Source of the DNA: Cellulosimicrobium cellulans
Lineage (GTDB): Bacteria > Actinomycetota > Actinomycetes > Actinomycetales > Cellulomonadaceae
Assembly (NCBI RefSeq): GCF_006539945.1
Contig: NZ_BJNZ01000035.1
Location: 1 to 45,391 of the forward strand
Length of the DNA stretch: 45,391 nucleotides
Reading direction: 5' to 3'
The stretch's first letter is position 1. Every line of letters begins with the position of its first letter. The notes beneath the pieces were generated by a model that worked only from the letters and a program-made list of their open reading frames with translations, was not told the origin of the DNA and ran no database searches. The position numbers were made by a program, and so were the translations under genes. This document shows, piece after piece, positions 25,737 to 34,983 of the stretch.

Positions 25737-25758
25737 AGCCTACGCCTGCGGCTAGCCT
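25737..25758. promoter_or_regulatory. overlapping divergent -10 boxes (zapE / RibD-like)
   Basis: TAGGCT (25742-25737, minus) serves zapE and TAGCCT (25753-25758, plus) serves the reductase gene. They lie 10 bases apart, each seven or eight bases before a GTG. Both mRNAs are probably leaderless, and RNA polymerase cannot occupy both sites at once. Confidence 0.6.
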
Positions 25759-25765
25759 GGCCGCT

Positions 25766-26656
25766 GTGACCTCCACCACGGCACCCTCCGACGAACCCGC
25801 CGCGGCGACCGCCGAGCGACCGGCAGGACGCACGAACCTCCCCTCGCTCGACGTGCTCCTGCCCGCCGCGGAGCACCTGCCCCCCGACCCGCGCGAGGAG
25901 CGCCTCGCGGCCCTCTACGCGTACGGGCCGCCGTCGCGGGCCGCCCACGTGGTGCGCGCCAACATGGTCGCGAGCGTCGACGGCGCGGCGTGGGGCCCGG
26001 ACCACCGCTCGGGGTCCATCAACGACGACGCGGACTGGCGGGTCTTCCGGGTCCTGCGCGCGCTCGCCGACGTCGTGCTCGTCGGCGCGGGGACCGCCCG
26101 CGCCGAGGGCTACACCGCGCTCGACCGGCCGCGCGGCCTGCGGCACCTGCACGACGCCCCCCTGGAGCTCGCGATCGTGACCCGGACGGGTCGTGTGCCC
26201 GAGGCGCTGGCGCGCGGTGACCGCCCGCCGTACGTGCTCACCGGGCCCGGCGGGGCCGCCACGGCGAGGGGCGACGTGCCCGCTGATCGGGTGCTCGTCG
26301 TCGGGCACGACGCCACGGGCGCGCGGGACGAGCGCGAACCGGGCACCGCCGTCGACCTCGCCGCGGGGCTCGCCGCGCTCGCCGACCGCGGCCTGTCCCG
26401 CGTGCTCACCGAGGGCGGGCCGACCCTCCTGGGCGACCTGCTCGCGGCGGACCTCGTCGACGAGCTGTGCGTCACCACGACCCCGACCGTCGTCGGGCGC
26501 GGTCCCGGCCGCATCGTCGCCGGGGCGGTGCCGTCCGGCACGAGGGCGCTCCCGCCCCGGGGCGCGCGCCTCGCCCACCTGCTGCACAGCCCCGAGGACC
26601 GGCCGGGCTCCCCCGCCGGTACGACCGCCGCGCGCTGGCTCCTCCCGCTAGGCTGA
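25766..26656 (+). CDS. RibD C-terminal-like pyrimidine reductase family protein
   Basis: A 296-residue protein of the RibD C-terminal/dihydrofolate-reductase-like fold. Motifs: RANMVASVDGAAWG (about 73-86), the NDDADWRVFRVLRALADVVLVGAGT block, and LTEGGPTLLGDLL near the C-terminus, which fits an NADPH-dependent reductase. The true riboflavin RibD deaminase domain is absent, so it is a stand-alone reductase of uncertain substrate. GTG 25766 is seven bases after TAGCCT. It is followed after five bases by the 161-aa gene. Confidence 0.85.
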   Translation: MTSTTAPSDEPAAATAERPAGRTNLPSLDVLLPAAEHLPPDPREERLAALYAYGPPSRAAHVVRANMVASVDGAAWGPDHRSGSINDDADWRVFRVLRALADVVLVGAGTARAEGYTALDRPRGLRHLHDAPLELAIVTRTGRVPEALARGDRPPYVLTGPGGAATARGDVPADRVLVVGHDATGARDEREPGTAVDLAAGLAALADRGLSRVLTEGGPTLLGDLLAADLVDELCVTTTPTVVGRGPGRIVAGAVPSGTRALPPRGARLAHLLHSPEDRPGSPAGTTAARWLLPLG

Positions 26657-26661
26657 CGCGC

Positions 26662-27147
26662 GTGACCGACACGATCCTCGTCCTGACCGAAGACACGCTC
26701 AACCCGGCCGACGTGCAGCACATCCTGTCGCTGCACCAGGACGAACAGCTCGCCTACCGGGTCCTCGTGCCCGCGGACACCGAGCGCAACGTGATCTCCG
26801 GGATCATCGACCACCTGAGCGTCGGCGAGCTCAAGGAGGCGTGGGACGAGGTCCTCGGCCGCGAGCCCTCGCCCGCCACGGCCAAGGCGGAGGCGAGCGA
26901 GCAGCTCGAGCGCAGCGTGGCCGAGCTGCGCGCGGCGGGCCGTGAGGCGGACGGGGTCGTCGTCGACGACGACCCGCTGCCGGCGCTGCGCACGGCCGTG
27001 GCGGCCGGGGGTGCGCGCGAGATCGTCGTCGTGACGTACCCGCACGCGGTCGAGGACACGTTCCACACCGACTGGGCGTCCCGCGCTCGCGAGGAGCTCC
27101 ACGTCCCCGTGCTGCACCTGTACTCGGGCACCAGCGAGCTCGGCTGA
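26662..27147 (+). CDS. conserved actinobacterial hypothetical protein
   Basis: A 161-residue protein without a recognised named domain. The opening TDTILVLTEDTLNPADVQHIL and the closing block (GAREIVVVTYPHAVEDTFHTDW, then LHVPVLHLY) have alternating beta-alpha character like a universal-stress or Rossmann-type fold. It is soluble with no signal peptide. GTG 26662 follows TAGGCT by seven bases; that box overlaps the end of the reductase gene, so it may be transcribed both alone and with it. Unknown function. Confidence 0.75.
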   Translation: MTDTILVLTEDTLNPADVQHILSLHQDEQLAYRVLVPADTERNVISGIIDHLSVGELKEAWDEVLGREPSPATAKAEASEQLERSVAELRAAGREADGVVVDDDPLPALRTAVAAGGAREIVVVTYPHAVEDTFHTDWASRAREELHVPVLHLYSGTSELG

Positions 27148-27192
27148 CGCCTCACCGCGGCCCCGGGGTCCGTTCCTCCGAGCAGGACGCGG

Positions 27193-27933
27193 TCACTCCC
27201 CGCGGACGCGGTGCCCCGCGCGGCGGATGGTCGCGCGCGCGAGCTGGTCGGTCGAGTCGAGGTAGAGCGGGTCGGCGAGCAGGTCGTGGTCGACGGCGAC
27301 GACCGACAGCTCCGTGCAGCCCAGCACGATCACCTGGGCACCCCGCTCGACGAGCCGGCCCGCGACGGCGCGGAACGTCTCGATGTCGACGGGCCGCCCG
27401 GCCTTGACCTGCTCGTAGATGATCTGCGACACGAGGGCCTGGTCGGCGTCGTCCGGGACGAGCGCGTCGACGCCGTGGCGCGCGAACGCCTCCTGGTAGA
27501 CGCCCGAGGCCGCGGTGCCCGCCGTCGCGAGCAGCCCTACCGCACGCAGGTCGCCGACCCGCGAGCGGGCCGCGTCGACCGTCGTGTCGATGATGGAGAC
27601 GAACGGGACGCTGATCGCGTCGAGCACCTGCTGCGTGAAGTAGTGCGCGGTGTTGCACGGCATGACGAGGAAGTCCGCCCCGAAGCGCTCGAGCCGCTGC
27701 GCGTCGCGTGCGAGCACCGGACCGGGGTCGGCGTCCGAGCGTCCGAGGATGAACGCGGTGCGGTCGGGGATCGTCGCGTGGTTGAGCACGACGGCGTCCA
27801 CGTGGTCCTGGTCGCGCCCCGCCTCCGTGAGCTCGACGAGGAGCTGGAGGAAGTACGCCGTGGCGAGCGGCCCGACACCTCCGAGCACTCCGACGAGGGG
27901 CTGGGCGTGGTCCTGGTCCGGTCGCGACGTCAC
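27193..27933 (-). CDS. aspartate/glutamate racemase family protein
   Basis: A 246-residue cofactor-independent racemase. The two catalytic cysteines are C93 in MPCNTAHYF and C206 in LGCTELS; the N-terminal GVLGGVGPLATAYF is typical of aspartate racemases (RacD/YgeA type) rather than MurI. It would interconvert L- and D-aspartate. GTG 27933 has TAGGAT six bases upstream. It lies 0.8 kb from a D-aspartate-ligase-like gene, consistent with D-Asp supply for the peptidoglycan bridge. That link is inference; hydantoin racemase or cysteate racemase are alternatives. Confidence 0.85.
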   Translation of the reverse strand: MTSRPDQDHAQPLVGVLGGVGPLATAYFLQLLVELTEAGRDQDHVDAVVLNHATIPDRTAFILGRSDADPGPVLARDAQRLERFGADFLVMPCNTAHYFTQQVLDAISVPFVSIIDTTVDAARSRVGDLRAVGLLATAGTAASGVYQEAFARHGVDALVPDDADQALVSQIIYEQVKAGRPVDIETFRAVAGRLVERGAQVIVLGCTELSVVAVDHDLLADPLYLDSTDQLARATIRRAGHRVRGE

Positions 27934-28017
27934 CCGTGGATCCTACGGCGGCCCGCCCCGCCCATCGCCACGGCCACAGGTCCCGGCCCGACGACCCCCG
28001 CCGCTAGGGTGACGGCC

Positions 28018-28698
28018 ATGACCGTGCGCCACGTCCTGTTCGACGCCGACGGCGTGCTCCAGCACATCCCCGACGGCTGGTACGCGGCCGTCGCGCGCTA
28101 CCTGGGCGACCGCGCGCACGAGTTCGTCCGCGAGACGTGGAGCGAGGACCTGCCCATGCTCGTGGGCGAGGGCGACTACCTCCCCGTGCTCGCCGCGGGT
28201 CTGGAGCGGTTCGGCGTGGCGGAGCCGGCGGAGGACGTGTACCGCGCGATCTGGTTCGACGCGCTCGAGGTCGTGGACGCGTCGTTCGACCTCGTGCGGG
28301 CGCTCCGCGCGAGCGGTTACGGCGTGCACCTCGGCACCAACCAGGAGAGCCGGCGCGTGCCGTTCATGCGTCACGCGCTCGGCTACGACGCCGAGTTCGA
28401 CACGAGCTGGTACTCGTGCGAGCTCGGCCTCGCCAAGCCGGACCCGCGGTTCTTCCTCGAGGCCGCGCGACGGATCGGCGCGGACCCGGGCGAGGTGCTC
28501 TTCGTCGACGACACCGCGCGCAACGTCGAGGGGGCGCGAGCCGCCGGCATGGTCGGCGTCCACTGGGACGTCTCGCGCGGCCACGACGAGCTCGTGCGCG
28601 TGCTGGTCGGGCACGGCGTCGTCGTCGGTCAGGACCGCGCGCGTGAGGACGTCGCGGGCGAGGGCGCCGGCCCGGGCGCGTCCGTACCCGGCCCGTAG
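28018..28698 (+). CDS. HAD-superfamily hydrolase
   Basis: A 226-residue HAD phosphatase. Motif I FDADGVL (nucleophile D9, acid/base D11), motif II GTNQ, motif III KPDP, motif IV FVDDTARNVEGA. The cap is helical (C1-type). The C-terminal 25 residues are a variable tail. ATG 28018 follows TAGGGT by seven bases. The stop codon TAG lies inside the TAGGAT -10 candidate of the next gene. Substrate unknown. Confidence 0.88.
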   Translation: MTVRHVLFDADGVLQHIPDGWYAAVARYLGDRAHEFVRETWSEDLPMLVGEGDYLPVLAAGLERFGVAEPAEDVYRAIWFDALEVVDASFDLVRALRASGYGVHLGTNQESRRVPFMRHALGYDAEFDTSWYSCELGLAKPDPRFFLEAARRIGADPGEVLFVDDTARNVEGARAAGMVGVHWDVSRGHDELVRVLVGHGVVVGQDRAREDVAGEGAGPGASVPGP

Positions 28699-28746
28699 GA
28701 TGGCGGACGCCCGCCGACCACACAGAGAAACGGACGACCCTCCGCG

Positions 28747-29979
28747 ATGACGTACGGCAACGCCGAGTTCCTCCCCATCGTCCTGGGGACCAACCTCAAC
28801 ACCTACAACATCGCGAGGTCGTTGCACGAGGCGTACGGCGTCCGCACGCTGGCCCTGGGCCGCTTCCCCCTGCGGGAGACGGCGGACTCCCGCATCGTCG
28901 ACGTCCGCACCTACCGCGACTTCGACGACCCCGAGCGCATCGTCGCGGTCCTGCGGGAGCTGGCCGAGGAGTTCCCGGGCCGCAAGCGCCTGCTCATCGC
29001 GAACATCGAGTTCTACACGAACGTCGTGATCGCGCACCGCGCCGAGCTCGAGGACCTGTACCTCATCCCGCTCGTCGGCCAGGAGCTGGCGGCGCGACTC
29101 ATGAACAAGACCGACTTCTACCGCACGTGCGCGGAGCTGGGCGTGCCGCACCCGGAGACGGTGATCGCCACGGCGGCGCACGTCGACGCCCCGGGCTTCG
29201 GGGAGGACCTGCCGTTCCCCTACCCGCTCATCCTCAAGCCGTCGGACACGGACACCTACCCGCGCCTGCGGTTCGAGGGCAAGAAGAAGGTCTACCTCGT
29301 CCACGACGCGGCCGAGCTGCGCGACGTCGCGCGACGCATCTACTCCGCGGGCTACACCGACGACCTCATCGTGCAGGAGTACCTCGCGGGCGACGAGTCG
29401 GTCATGCGCGTGGTCAACACGTACTCCGACCGGCACGGCCGGCTGCGGTTCCTTTCCGCCGCGCAGATCGTGCTCGGTGAGTACGACCCGAAGCTCGTGG
29501 GCAACTACAACGCCGTCGTGACGATGAAGGACGACAAGCTCACCGAGTCGATCCGGCACCTGCTCGACAGCCTCGGCTACGTGGGCGCCGCGAACCTCGA
29601 CGTCATGTACGACCGCCGCACCGGCACGAGCAAGATCCTCGAGGTCAACCTGCGCCAGGGCGCGGCGAGCTTCTACACGATGGCCGCGGGCGGCAACCTC
29701 GCGCGCTGCTACGTCGAGGACCTGGTGCACGGGCGCGAGCTGCCCGAGCAGGTCACGTCCGAGGCCCGGCTGTGGGTCAACGTGCCCTACCCGGTCGTCC
29801 GAGCGCTCGTGCCGGTGTCGCTGCGCCACCGCGTGAAGAAGGCCCGCAAGCACGGGGTCTGGCACACGCTGCGCTACGCGCCCGACATGAGCCTGCGCCG
29901 CCGGGTCGACGTGTGGCGCGTCGACCTGCGCCACACGCTCGACTACGTGAAGTTCGCGCGCTCGCGCCCCTCGGCGTGA
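28747..29979 (+). CDS. D-aspartate ligase-like ATP-grasp enzyme
   Basis: A 410-residue ATP-grasp carboxylate-amine ligase. The N-terminus (FLPIVLGTNLNTYNIARSLH, about 8-27) and the FDDPERIV segment closely resemble the enterococcal D-aspartate ligase (Asl) that adds D-Asp to the lysine side chain of peptidoglycan precursors. ATP-grasp elements: NKTDFY, LILKPSDTDTY, VQEYLAGDES and the metal-binding ILEVNLRQG. The TAGGAT at 28696-28701 is the probable -10, giving a short leader; the Shine-Dalgarno is weak. With the racemase at 27193 and the FemX homologue at 34984 it suggests an A4alpha-type bridge. The protein is cytosolic. A polyglutamate- or peptide-ligase-like substrate is the alternative. 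Confidence 0.82.
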   Translation: MTYGNAEFLPIVLGTNLNTYNIARSLHEAYGVRTLALGRFPLRETADSRIVDVRTYRDFDDPERIVAVLRELAEEFPGRKRLLIANIEFYTNVVIAHRAELEDLYLIPLVGQELAARLMNKTDFYRTCAELGVPHPETVIATAAHVDAPGFGEDLPFPYPLILKPSDTDTYPRLRFEGKKKVYLVHDAAELRDVARRIYSAGYTDDLIVQEYLAGDESVMRVVNTYSDRHGRLRFLSAAQIVLGEYDPKLVGNYNAVVTMKDDKLTESIRHLLDSLGYVGAANLDVMYDRRTGTSKILEVNLRQGAASFYTMAAGGNLARCYVEDLVHGRELPEQVTSEARLWVNVPYPVVRALVPVSLRHRVKKARKHGVWHTLRYAPDMSLRRRVDVWRVDLRHTLDYVKFARSRPSA

Positions 29980-30004
29980 ACCCGGGAACCCTTCCGCCGA
30001 GCAG

Positions 30005-31174
30005 TCAGGCGCCCAGCGCGGACCGCACGGCCTCGACGATCCGGCGCGCCGTCGCGACCCCGACCGTGGTCGGCAGGTTGACGACGCGCGCCACGAGGTC
30101 CTCGGTCGTCGCGAGCGCCGGGTCCCCCGGCGCGTACCCGTATGCGGCCGGGTCGTCCGGGCCGGGGAACAGCGCGGGCCGGTACCACTTGCCGACGTAG
30201 AACCCGGCGGCCGTCAGCTCCCGCACGAGCCGGTCGGCGGTCGGCGCGTCGGGAGCGAAGAAGGGGAACCGGACCAGCGGCGCGCGCTCGCCGATGCCCG
30301 CCGGCACCTCGACGACGTCGGACAGCCCGCGCACGTACTCCGCGACCGTGTCGGCGCGGCGCGCCTCGACGTCGCCGCTCGACCGCAGCGCGTCGACCAT
30401 CCGGCCGGTGACCCAGGACGACGGCCGTTGCGGCGGGTGCGCGAGGCCGCCCCGGTTCTCGACGGGGGCGATCGCCGGCTCGTACGCCCCGACGGCGGTG
30501 AGCGCGCCGCGCACCTTCCCCGCCGCGCCACCGGGGAGGCGGTTGAGCACGCGGACCTGGGTGCGGAAGCTGCGCGCGGCGAGGTCGAGCCGGGCTCCGA
30601 CGACCGGCAGCGCGTCGAGCGCGGAGACGATCGCGGCGCGCAGCGCCGGCTCGAGCGCCGGGTTCACCCAGACGGCGCCCCCGAACCGCGTGGGGAGCAT
30701 CTTCTCGACGCCGAACGAGTGGAACGACACGTCCGCGACGGGCGACCCGTCGGCGTCGCGCGCGAGGCGCGTCACGCAGTGCGCGCTGTCCTCGACGAGC
30801 AGCGCGCCGACGGAGCGCGCGGAGGCGCGCAGCCGGAGCGCGGTCGCGTCGTCGACGATGCCGAACGTGTTCTGGAGCACGACGGCGCGCGTGGCCGGCC
30901 CGACCGCGAGCCGGTCGGGGTCGATCGCGACCGTCGCCGGGGACACCTCGGCGTAGACGGGCCGCAGCCCGGCGACGAGGACGGGGTCGACGGCCGTCGA
31001 GCACGTGAACACCTGGGTGACCACGTCGCCCGCGCCGCGCGCCGCGGCGAGCGCCCGGAACACGACCTCCATCCCGTAGCGGGCCTTGAAGACGAGGAAC
31101 CAGTCGGCCGGGTCGGTGCCCGTCCGGTCGGCGAGCATCCTCGTCGCGGTCGCGTCCTGCGGGTGGCGGCTCAT
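30005..31174 (-). CDS. DegT/DnrJ/EryC1-type PLP aminotransferase-like protein
   Basis: A 389-residue fold-type I PLP protein. EDSAH (128-132) and the likely Schiff-base K158 in FHSFGVEKML match the DegT/DnrJ family, whose usual members aminate nucleotide-linked sugars. The C-terminal half (VGKWYRPALFPG, VNLPTTVG) fits. It is not next to sugar-nucleotide genes but converges with the D-aspartate-ligase-like gene and lies downstream of gnd. A role in cell-wall precursor modification is possible. Substrate unknown. Confidence 0.8.
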   Translation of the reverse strand: MSRHPQDATATRMLADRTGTDPADWFLVFKARYGMEVVFRALAAARGAGDVVTQVFTCSTAVDPVLVAGLRPVYAEVSPATVAIDPDRLAVGPATRAVVLQNTFGIVDDATALRLRASARSVGALLVEDSAHCVTRLARDADGSPVADVSFHSFGVEKMLPTRFGGAVWVNPALEPALRAAIVSALDALPVVGARLDLAARSFRTQVRVLNRLPGGAAGKVRGALTAVGAYEPAIAPVENRGGLAHPPQRPSSWVTGRMVDALRSSGDVEARRADTVAEYVRGLSDVVEVPAGIGERAPLVRFPFFAPDAPTADRLVRELTAAGFYVGKWYRPALFPGPDDPAAYGYAPGDPALATTEDLVARVVNLPTTVGVATARRIVEAVRSALGA

Positions 31175-31298
31175 CGTTCTCCGTGTCGTCCGGCGTCAGG
31201 GTGTGGGGCCGACGCAGCGGCCCGCCGGGCCAAGCCTGCCACGTCACCCGGCAGGCCCGGGCCGCGCACGGCGTCGGACCCGACCGGGGGGGACGTGC

Positions 31299-31336
31299 GA
31301 CGGCGGCCGCCGCGCCGGAGCGCGACGACCGCCGTC
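31299..31336 (-). terminator. possible terminator after gnd
   Basis: GACGGCGG pairs with CCGCCGTC across a GC-rich loop, about 20 bases past the gnd stop on the minus strand. No T-run. Confidence 0.4.
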
Positions 31337-31357
31337 GGGGAGAACGGTGGTGCGCCG

Positions 31358-32794
31358 TCAGGCGTCGGACTCGGTCCGGTCGCCCGACCACTCGGTGTGG
31401 AACGTGCCCGCCTTGTCGACGCGGCGGTAGGTGTGCGCGCCGAAGAAGTCGCGCTGCGCCTGGATGAGGGCCGCCGGCAGGCGCTCGGCCCGGACGCCGT
31501 CGTAGTAGGCGAGCGACGACGAGAACGCGGGCGTCGGCACCCCGTTGAGGGCGGCCTGCGCGACGACGCGACGCCACGCGGCGAGGCCGTTGCCGACCGC
31601 GCCGGTGAAGTACTCGTCGGCGAGGAGCAGCGGGAGCTGCGCGTCGCGCTCGTACGCCTCGGTGATGCGGTTGAGGAAGCGCGCGCGGATGATGCAGCCG
31701 CCGCGCCAGATGCGCGCCATGGCCCCGCGGTCGATGTCCCAGCCGAACTCGGCGGACGCCGCCGCGATCTGGTCGAAGCCCTGCGAGTACGCGACGACCT
31801 TGGACGCGTAGAGCGCGAGGCGCACGTCCTCGACGAACGCGTCCCGGTCCTGCACGTCCCACGCCGCGGCGTCGGCGGGCAGCGCCGTGCGGCCCGCCTC
31901 GCGCTGCGGGACCGAGCCCGACAGCGCGCGGGCGAACGTCGCCTCGGCGATGCCGGTGATCGGGACGCCCAGGTCGAGGCCGTTCTGCACCGTCCAGCGG
32001 CCGGTGCCCTTCTGCTCGGCCTGGTCGAGCACGACGTCGACGAACGCCTTGCCGGTCTCCGCGTCCACGTGCTGGAGCACGTCCGCGGTGATCTCGATGA
32101 GGAACGACTCGAGGTCGCCCGTGTTCCACTCCTCGAAGATCTTCCCGATCTCCGCGGCGGACGCGCCGAGCCCCTGCTTGAGCAGGTCGTACGCCTCGGC
32201 GATGAGTTGCATGTCGGCGTACTCGATGCCGTTGTGCACCATCTTGACGAAGTGGCCGGCGCCGTCGGGCCCGACGTAGGTGCAGCACGGCACGCCGTCG
32301 ACCTTGGCCGAGATGTCCTCGAGGATCGGGCCGAGGCTCTGGTAGGACTCGCGCGTGCCTCCGGGCATGATCGACGGGCCGTTGAGCGCGCCCTCCTCGC
32401 CGCCCGAGACGCCGGTGCCCACGAAGTGCAGGCCCTGGGCCGCGAGCGCCTTCTCCCGGCGGATCGTGTCGGGGAAGTGCGCGTTGCCGGCGTCGACGAC
32501 GATGTCGCCCTCCTCCAGCAGCGGCACGAGCTCGTCGATGACGGCGTCGGTCGCCGCGCCGGCCTTGACCATGATGACGACCTTGCGCGGGCGCTCGAGC
32601 GACGCGACGAAGTCGGCCATCGACTCCGACGGGACGAAGTCGCCCTCGCTGCCCGCTTCGGCGATCAGGGACTCGGTCTTGGCGTACGAGCGGTTGTGCA
32701 CCGCGACCGTGTAGCCGTGCCGGGCGAAGTTCCGGGCCAGGTTGCGACCCATGACGGCGAGTCCGGTCACACCGATCTGTGCGCGTGCTGACAT
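31358..32794 (-). CDS. gnd: 6-phosphogluconate dehydrogenase, decarboxylating
   Basis: A 478-residue enzyme of the oxidative pentose phosphate pathway (6-phosphogluconate to ribulose 5-phosphate, CO2 and NADPH). Rossmann motif GVTGLAVMGRNLARN (about 8-22), VDAGNAHF, the substrate loop GTGVSGGEEGA, catalytic KMVHNGIEY, and the C-terminal HTYRRVD signature. The ATG at 32794 has AGGGAAG upstream; a longer frame from 32935 lacks conservation. Full length is typical of the NADP-dependent dimeric form. A -10-like TAGGCT lies at 32918-32913, giving a leader of about 110 bases. Confidence 0.96.
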   Translation of the reverse strand: MSARAQIGVTGLAVMGRNLARNFARHGYTVAVHNRSYAKTESLIAEAGSEGDFVPSESMADFVASLERPRKVVIMVKAGAATDAVIDELVPLLEEGDIVVDAGNAHFPDTIRREKALAAQGLHFVGTGVSGGEEGALNGPSIMPGGTRESYQSLGPILEDISAKVDGVPCCTYVGPDGAGHFVKMVHNGIEYADMQLIAEAYDLLKQGLGASAAEIGKIFEEWNTGDLESFLIEITADVLQHVDAETGKAFVDVVLDQAEQKGTGRWTVQNGLDLGVPITGIAEATFARALSGSVPQREAGRTALPADAAAWDVQDRDAFVEDVRLALYASKVVAYSQGFDQIAAASAEFGWDIDRGAMARIWRGGCIIRARFLNRITEAYERDAQLPLLLADEYFTGAVGNGLAAWRRVVAQAALNGVPTPAFSSSLAYYDGVRAERLPAALIQAQRDFFGAHTYRRVDKAGTFHTEWSGDRTESDA

Positions 32795-32912
32795 CTGCTT
32801 CCCTGCTCCTCGAGGGTCGGTCCCGGCGCACGACGGCCGCGCGGGGAGGGCGCGGAACCGGACCGGGCCGGGCGGGAGCGCGGCCGGGTGCACCGGTGAT
32901 GGATACCCGGCC

Positions 32913-32918
32913 AGCCTA
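32913..32918 (-). promoter_or_regulatory. -10 candidate for gnd
   Basis: TAGGCT on the minus strand, about 120 bases before the gnd ATG. Unlike most genes here, gnd would have a real 5' leader and a Shine-Dalgarno. Confidence 0.4.
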
Positions 32919-33055
32919 GTCCTCGTGCGCCGCACCGCTCCCGAGCGGCCACGATCCGGTCACCGGAAGCGTTCTTGACGAAGTCGGGATCACGATTCGA
33001 TGACACCCGCGCGGCGTGCGTCCGGTTCGTCCCGTCGGCTCGTAGTGTGCCGAGG

Positions 33056-33679
33056 GTGATCACCGCTCACGGGACCGACGCTCCCCCGGAGTTCCGTGCC
33101 GTCCTCGACGCCCTCGGCGCGCGGCGGCTGCGACCCGAGGTGACGCTGCGCGAGGTCCCCGCCCCCCGCCGGATCGCGCCGTGGTCGGTCGCGCTCACGG
33201 GCGAGGTGGAGGCCGCGCGCTCCGAGGACCCCGACCTCGCGTCGGGCCGGTTCATCGTGCTCCACGACCCCGACGGCCAGGAGGCGTGGCAGGGCACCTT
33301 CCGTGTGGTGACGATGGTGCGTGCCACGCTCGAGCCGGAGATGGCGTCGGAGGAGATGCTCGCCGAGGTCGCGTGGACGTGGCTCGAGGACGCGCTCCAC
33401 GACACGGGCGCCGCGGTGCGCGCGGAGGGCGGCACGGTGACGCGCGTCCTGTCGCAGAGCTTCGGCGCGCTCGCCGGGAAGCACAACGACGTGGAGCTGG
33501 AGATGCGCGCGTCGTGGACCCCGGTGCCCGCGGGGAGTGCCGGTGCGGCGGACCTCGGTGACCATCTCGCCGCGTGGGCGCAGCTGTTGTGCACGGCCGC
33601 CGGGCTGCCTCCCCTGCCCGACGGCGTGACGCCGCTCGGTGCTCGACCTCCCGCCCGACGCAATACCGTGGGCCCATGA
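33056..33679 (+). CDS. DUF3000 family protein
   Basis: A 207-residue actinobacterial protein of unknown function. Family features: PEFRAVLDALGARRLRPEVTLREVPAPRRIAPWS at the N-terminus, and LGDHLAAWAQLLCTAAGLPPLPDGV near the end. The GTG at 33056 is seven bases after TAGTGT. Its stop overlaps the RNase D start by four bases (ATGA); DUF3000 followed by RNase D is a conserved actinobacterial pair. It may serve in RNA processing, but this is only context. Confidence 0.9.
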   Translation: MITAHGTDAPPEFRAVLDALGARRLRPEVTLREVPAPRRIAPWSVALTGEVEAARSEDPDLASGRFIVLHDPDGQEAWQGTFRVVTMVRATLEPEMASEEMLAEVAWTWLEDALHDTGAAVRAEGGTVTRVLSQSFGALAGKHNDVELEMRASWTPVPAGSAGAADLGDHLAAWAQLLCTAAGLPPLPDGVTPLGARPPARRNTVGP

Positions 33680-34962
33680 GCTCGACCGCAGCACCAGCAC
33701 CCCCGCCGCTCGACCCGACCCCCGCGAGCGGGGTGCCCGACGACGTGCCCGGGCCCGTCGTCACGCCGCTCACCGAGCCGTCCGACGGGCTCGGCCGCGT
33801 CGTCGACACCCCGGCGGCCTTCGCCCGCGTCGTCGACGCGTTCGCCGCCGCGAGCGGCCCGGTCGCCGCCGACGCCGAGCGTGCGTCGGGCTACCGCTAC
33901 GGTCAGCGCACCTACCTCGTCCAGGTCCGACGCGAGGGCGCGGGGACGGCGCTCGTCGACCCGGTCGCGGTGCCCGACCTGTCGCCGTTGCGCGAGGCGG
34001 TCGGCGACGCCGAGTGGGTGCTGCACGCCGCGTCGCAGGACCTGCCGGGCCTCGCCGAGCACGGCCTCGTCCCGACGAGCGTGTTCGACACCGAGCTCGC
34101 GGCACGCCTGCTCGGCATGGAGCGCGTCGGCCTCGCGGCCGTCGTCGCGGACGTGCTCGGCCTGGGTCTCGCGAAGGAGCACTCGGCCGTCGACTGGTCG
34201 ACCCGGCCGCTCCCGGACGACTGGCTGCGGTACGCCGCGCTCGACGTCGAGGTCCTCGTCCCGCTCCGCCGGGCACTCGGCGAGCGGCTCGAGGAGGCGG
34301 GCAAGGCCGGCTGGGCGGCCGAGGAGTTCGAGGCGGTGCGGACCGCCGGACCGCCCGCACCGCGCCCCGAGCCGTGGCGGCGCACGTCCGGCACGCACAC
34401 GCTGCGCGACCCGCGCCGCCTGGCGGTCGTGCGGAGCCTGTGGGAGGCCCGGGACGCGACGGCCCGAGCGCGCGACATCGCGCCGGGCCGGGTGCTGCCC
34501 GACCGCGCGATCGTCGCCGCCGCGGAGGCCCTGCCACGCACGGCCGGCCAGCTCGTCGAGCTCCCCCCGTTCGCGGGCAAGGGCACACGCCGCCGGGCCG
34601 CATACTGGCAGCGCGCGATCGACGCCGCGCTCGCTCTCCCCTCGAGCGCCCTCCCGACCACGCGCGGGCCGCGCACCGACGCTCCTCCGCCGCCGCGCGC
34701 GTGGGCCGACCGCGACCCCGGTGCCGCCGCCCGCCTGGAGGCGGCGCGCGGCGTCGTGCAGGGGATCTCGGAGCGGTTCGCGCTCCCCGTGGAGAACGTG
34801 CTCCAGCCCGACGCGCTGCGGCGCCTGTGCTGGACGCCGCCGGACCCGCTCGATGCGGCGGCGATCGCCGCGTTCCTGCACGGGCGCGGTGCGCGCGACT
34901 GGCAGGTGGCGCTCGTCGCCGAGCCCCTCGCGGAGGCGTTCGCGAGCATCGGCAGGGCGTAA
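33676..34962 (+). CDS. rnd: ribonuclease D-like 3'-5' exonuclease with HRDC domain
   Basis: A 428-residue DEDDy exonuclease. D and E in the AADAERASG motif, LHAASQDLPG, and YAALD near 250 make the catalytic set. An HRDC-like domain follows (RDPRRLAVVRSLWEARD, then LPRTAGQLVELP), and the C-terminal 100 residues resemble a second HRDC. A role in tRNA 3' maturation or RNA decay is expected. The N-terminal 35 residues are Pro-rich and variable. Coupled to the DUF3000 gene by overlap. Confidence 0.9.
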   Translation: MSSTAAPAPPPLDPTPASGVPDDVPGPVVTPLTEPSDGLGRVVDTPAAFARVVDAFAAASGPVAADAERASGYRYGQRTYLVQVRREGAGTALVDPVAVPDLSPLREAVGDAEWVLHAASQDLPGLAEHGLVPTSVFDTELAARLLGMERVGLAAVVADVLGLGLAKEHSAVDWSTRPLPDDWLRYAALDVEVLVPLRRALGERLEEAGKAGWAAEEFEAVRTAGPPAPRPEPWRRTSGTHTLRDPRRLAVVRSLWEARDATARARDIAPGRVLPDRAIVAAAEALPRTAGQLVELPPFAGKGTRRRAAYWQRAIDAALALPSSALPTTRGPRTDAPPPPRAWADRDPGAAARLEAARGVVQGISERFALPVENVLQPDALRRLCWTPPDPLDAAAIAAFLHGRGARDWQVALVAEPLAEAFASIGRA

Positions 34963-34983
34963 CGAGCGGGTAGGGTCGTCCGC

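Noticed and set aside
31175-31298. Possible small gene between the DegT-like gene and gnd
   Set aside because: Open frames here are short with shadow-like composition and no start signal.
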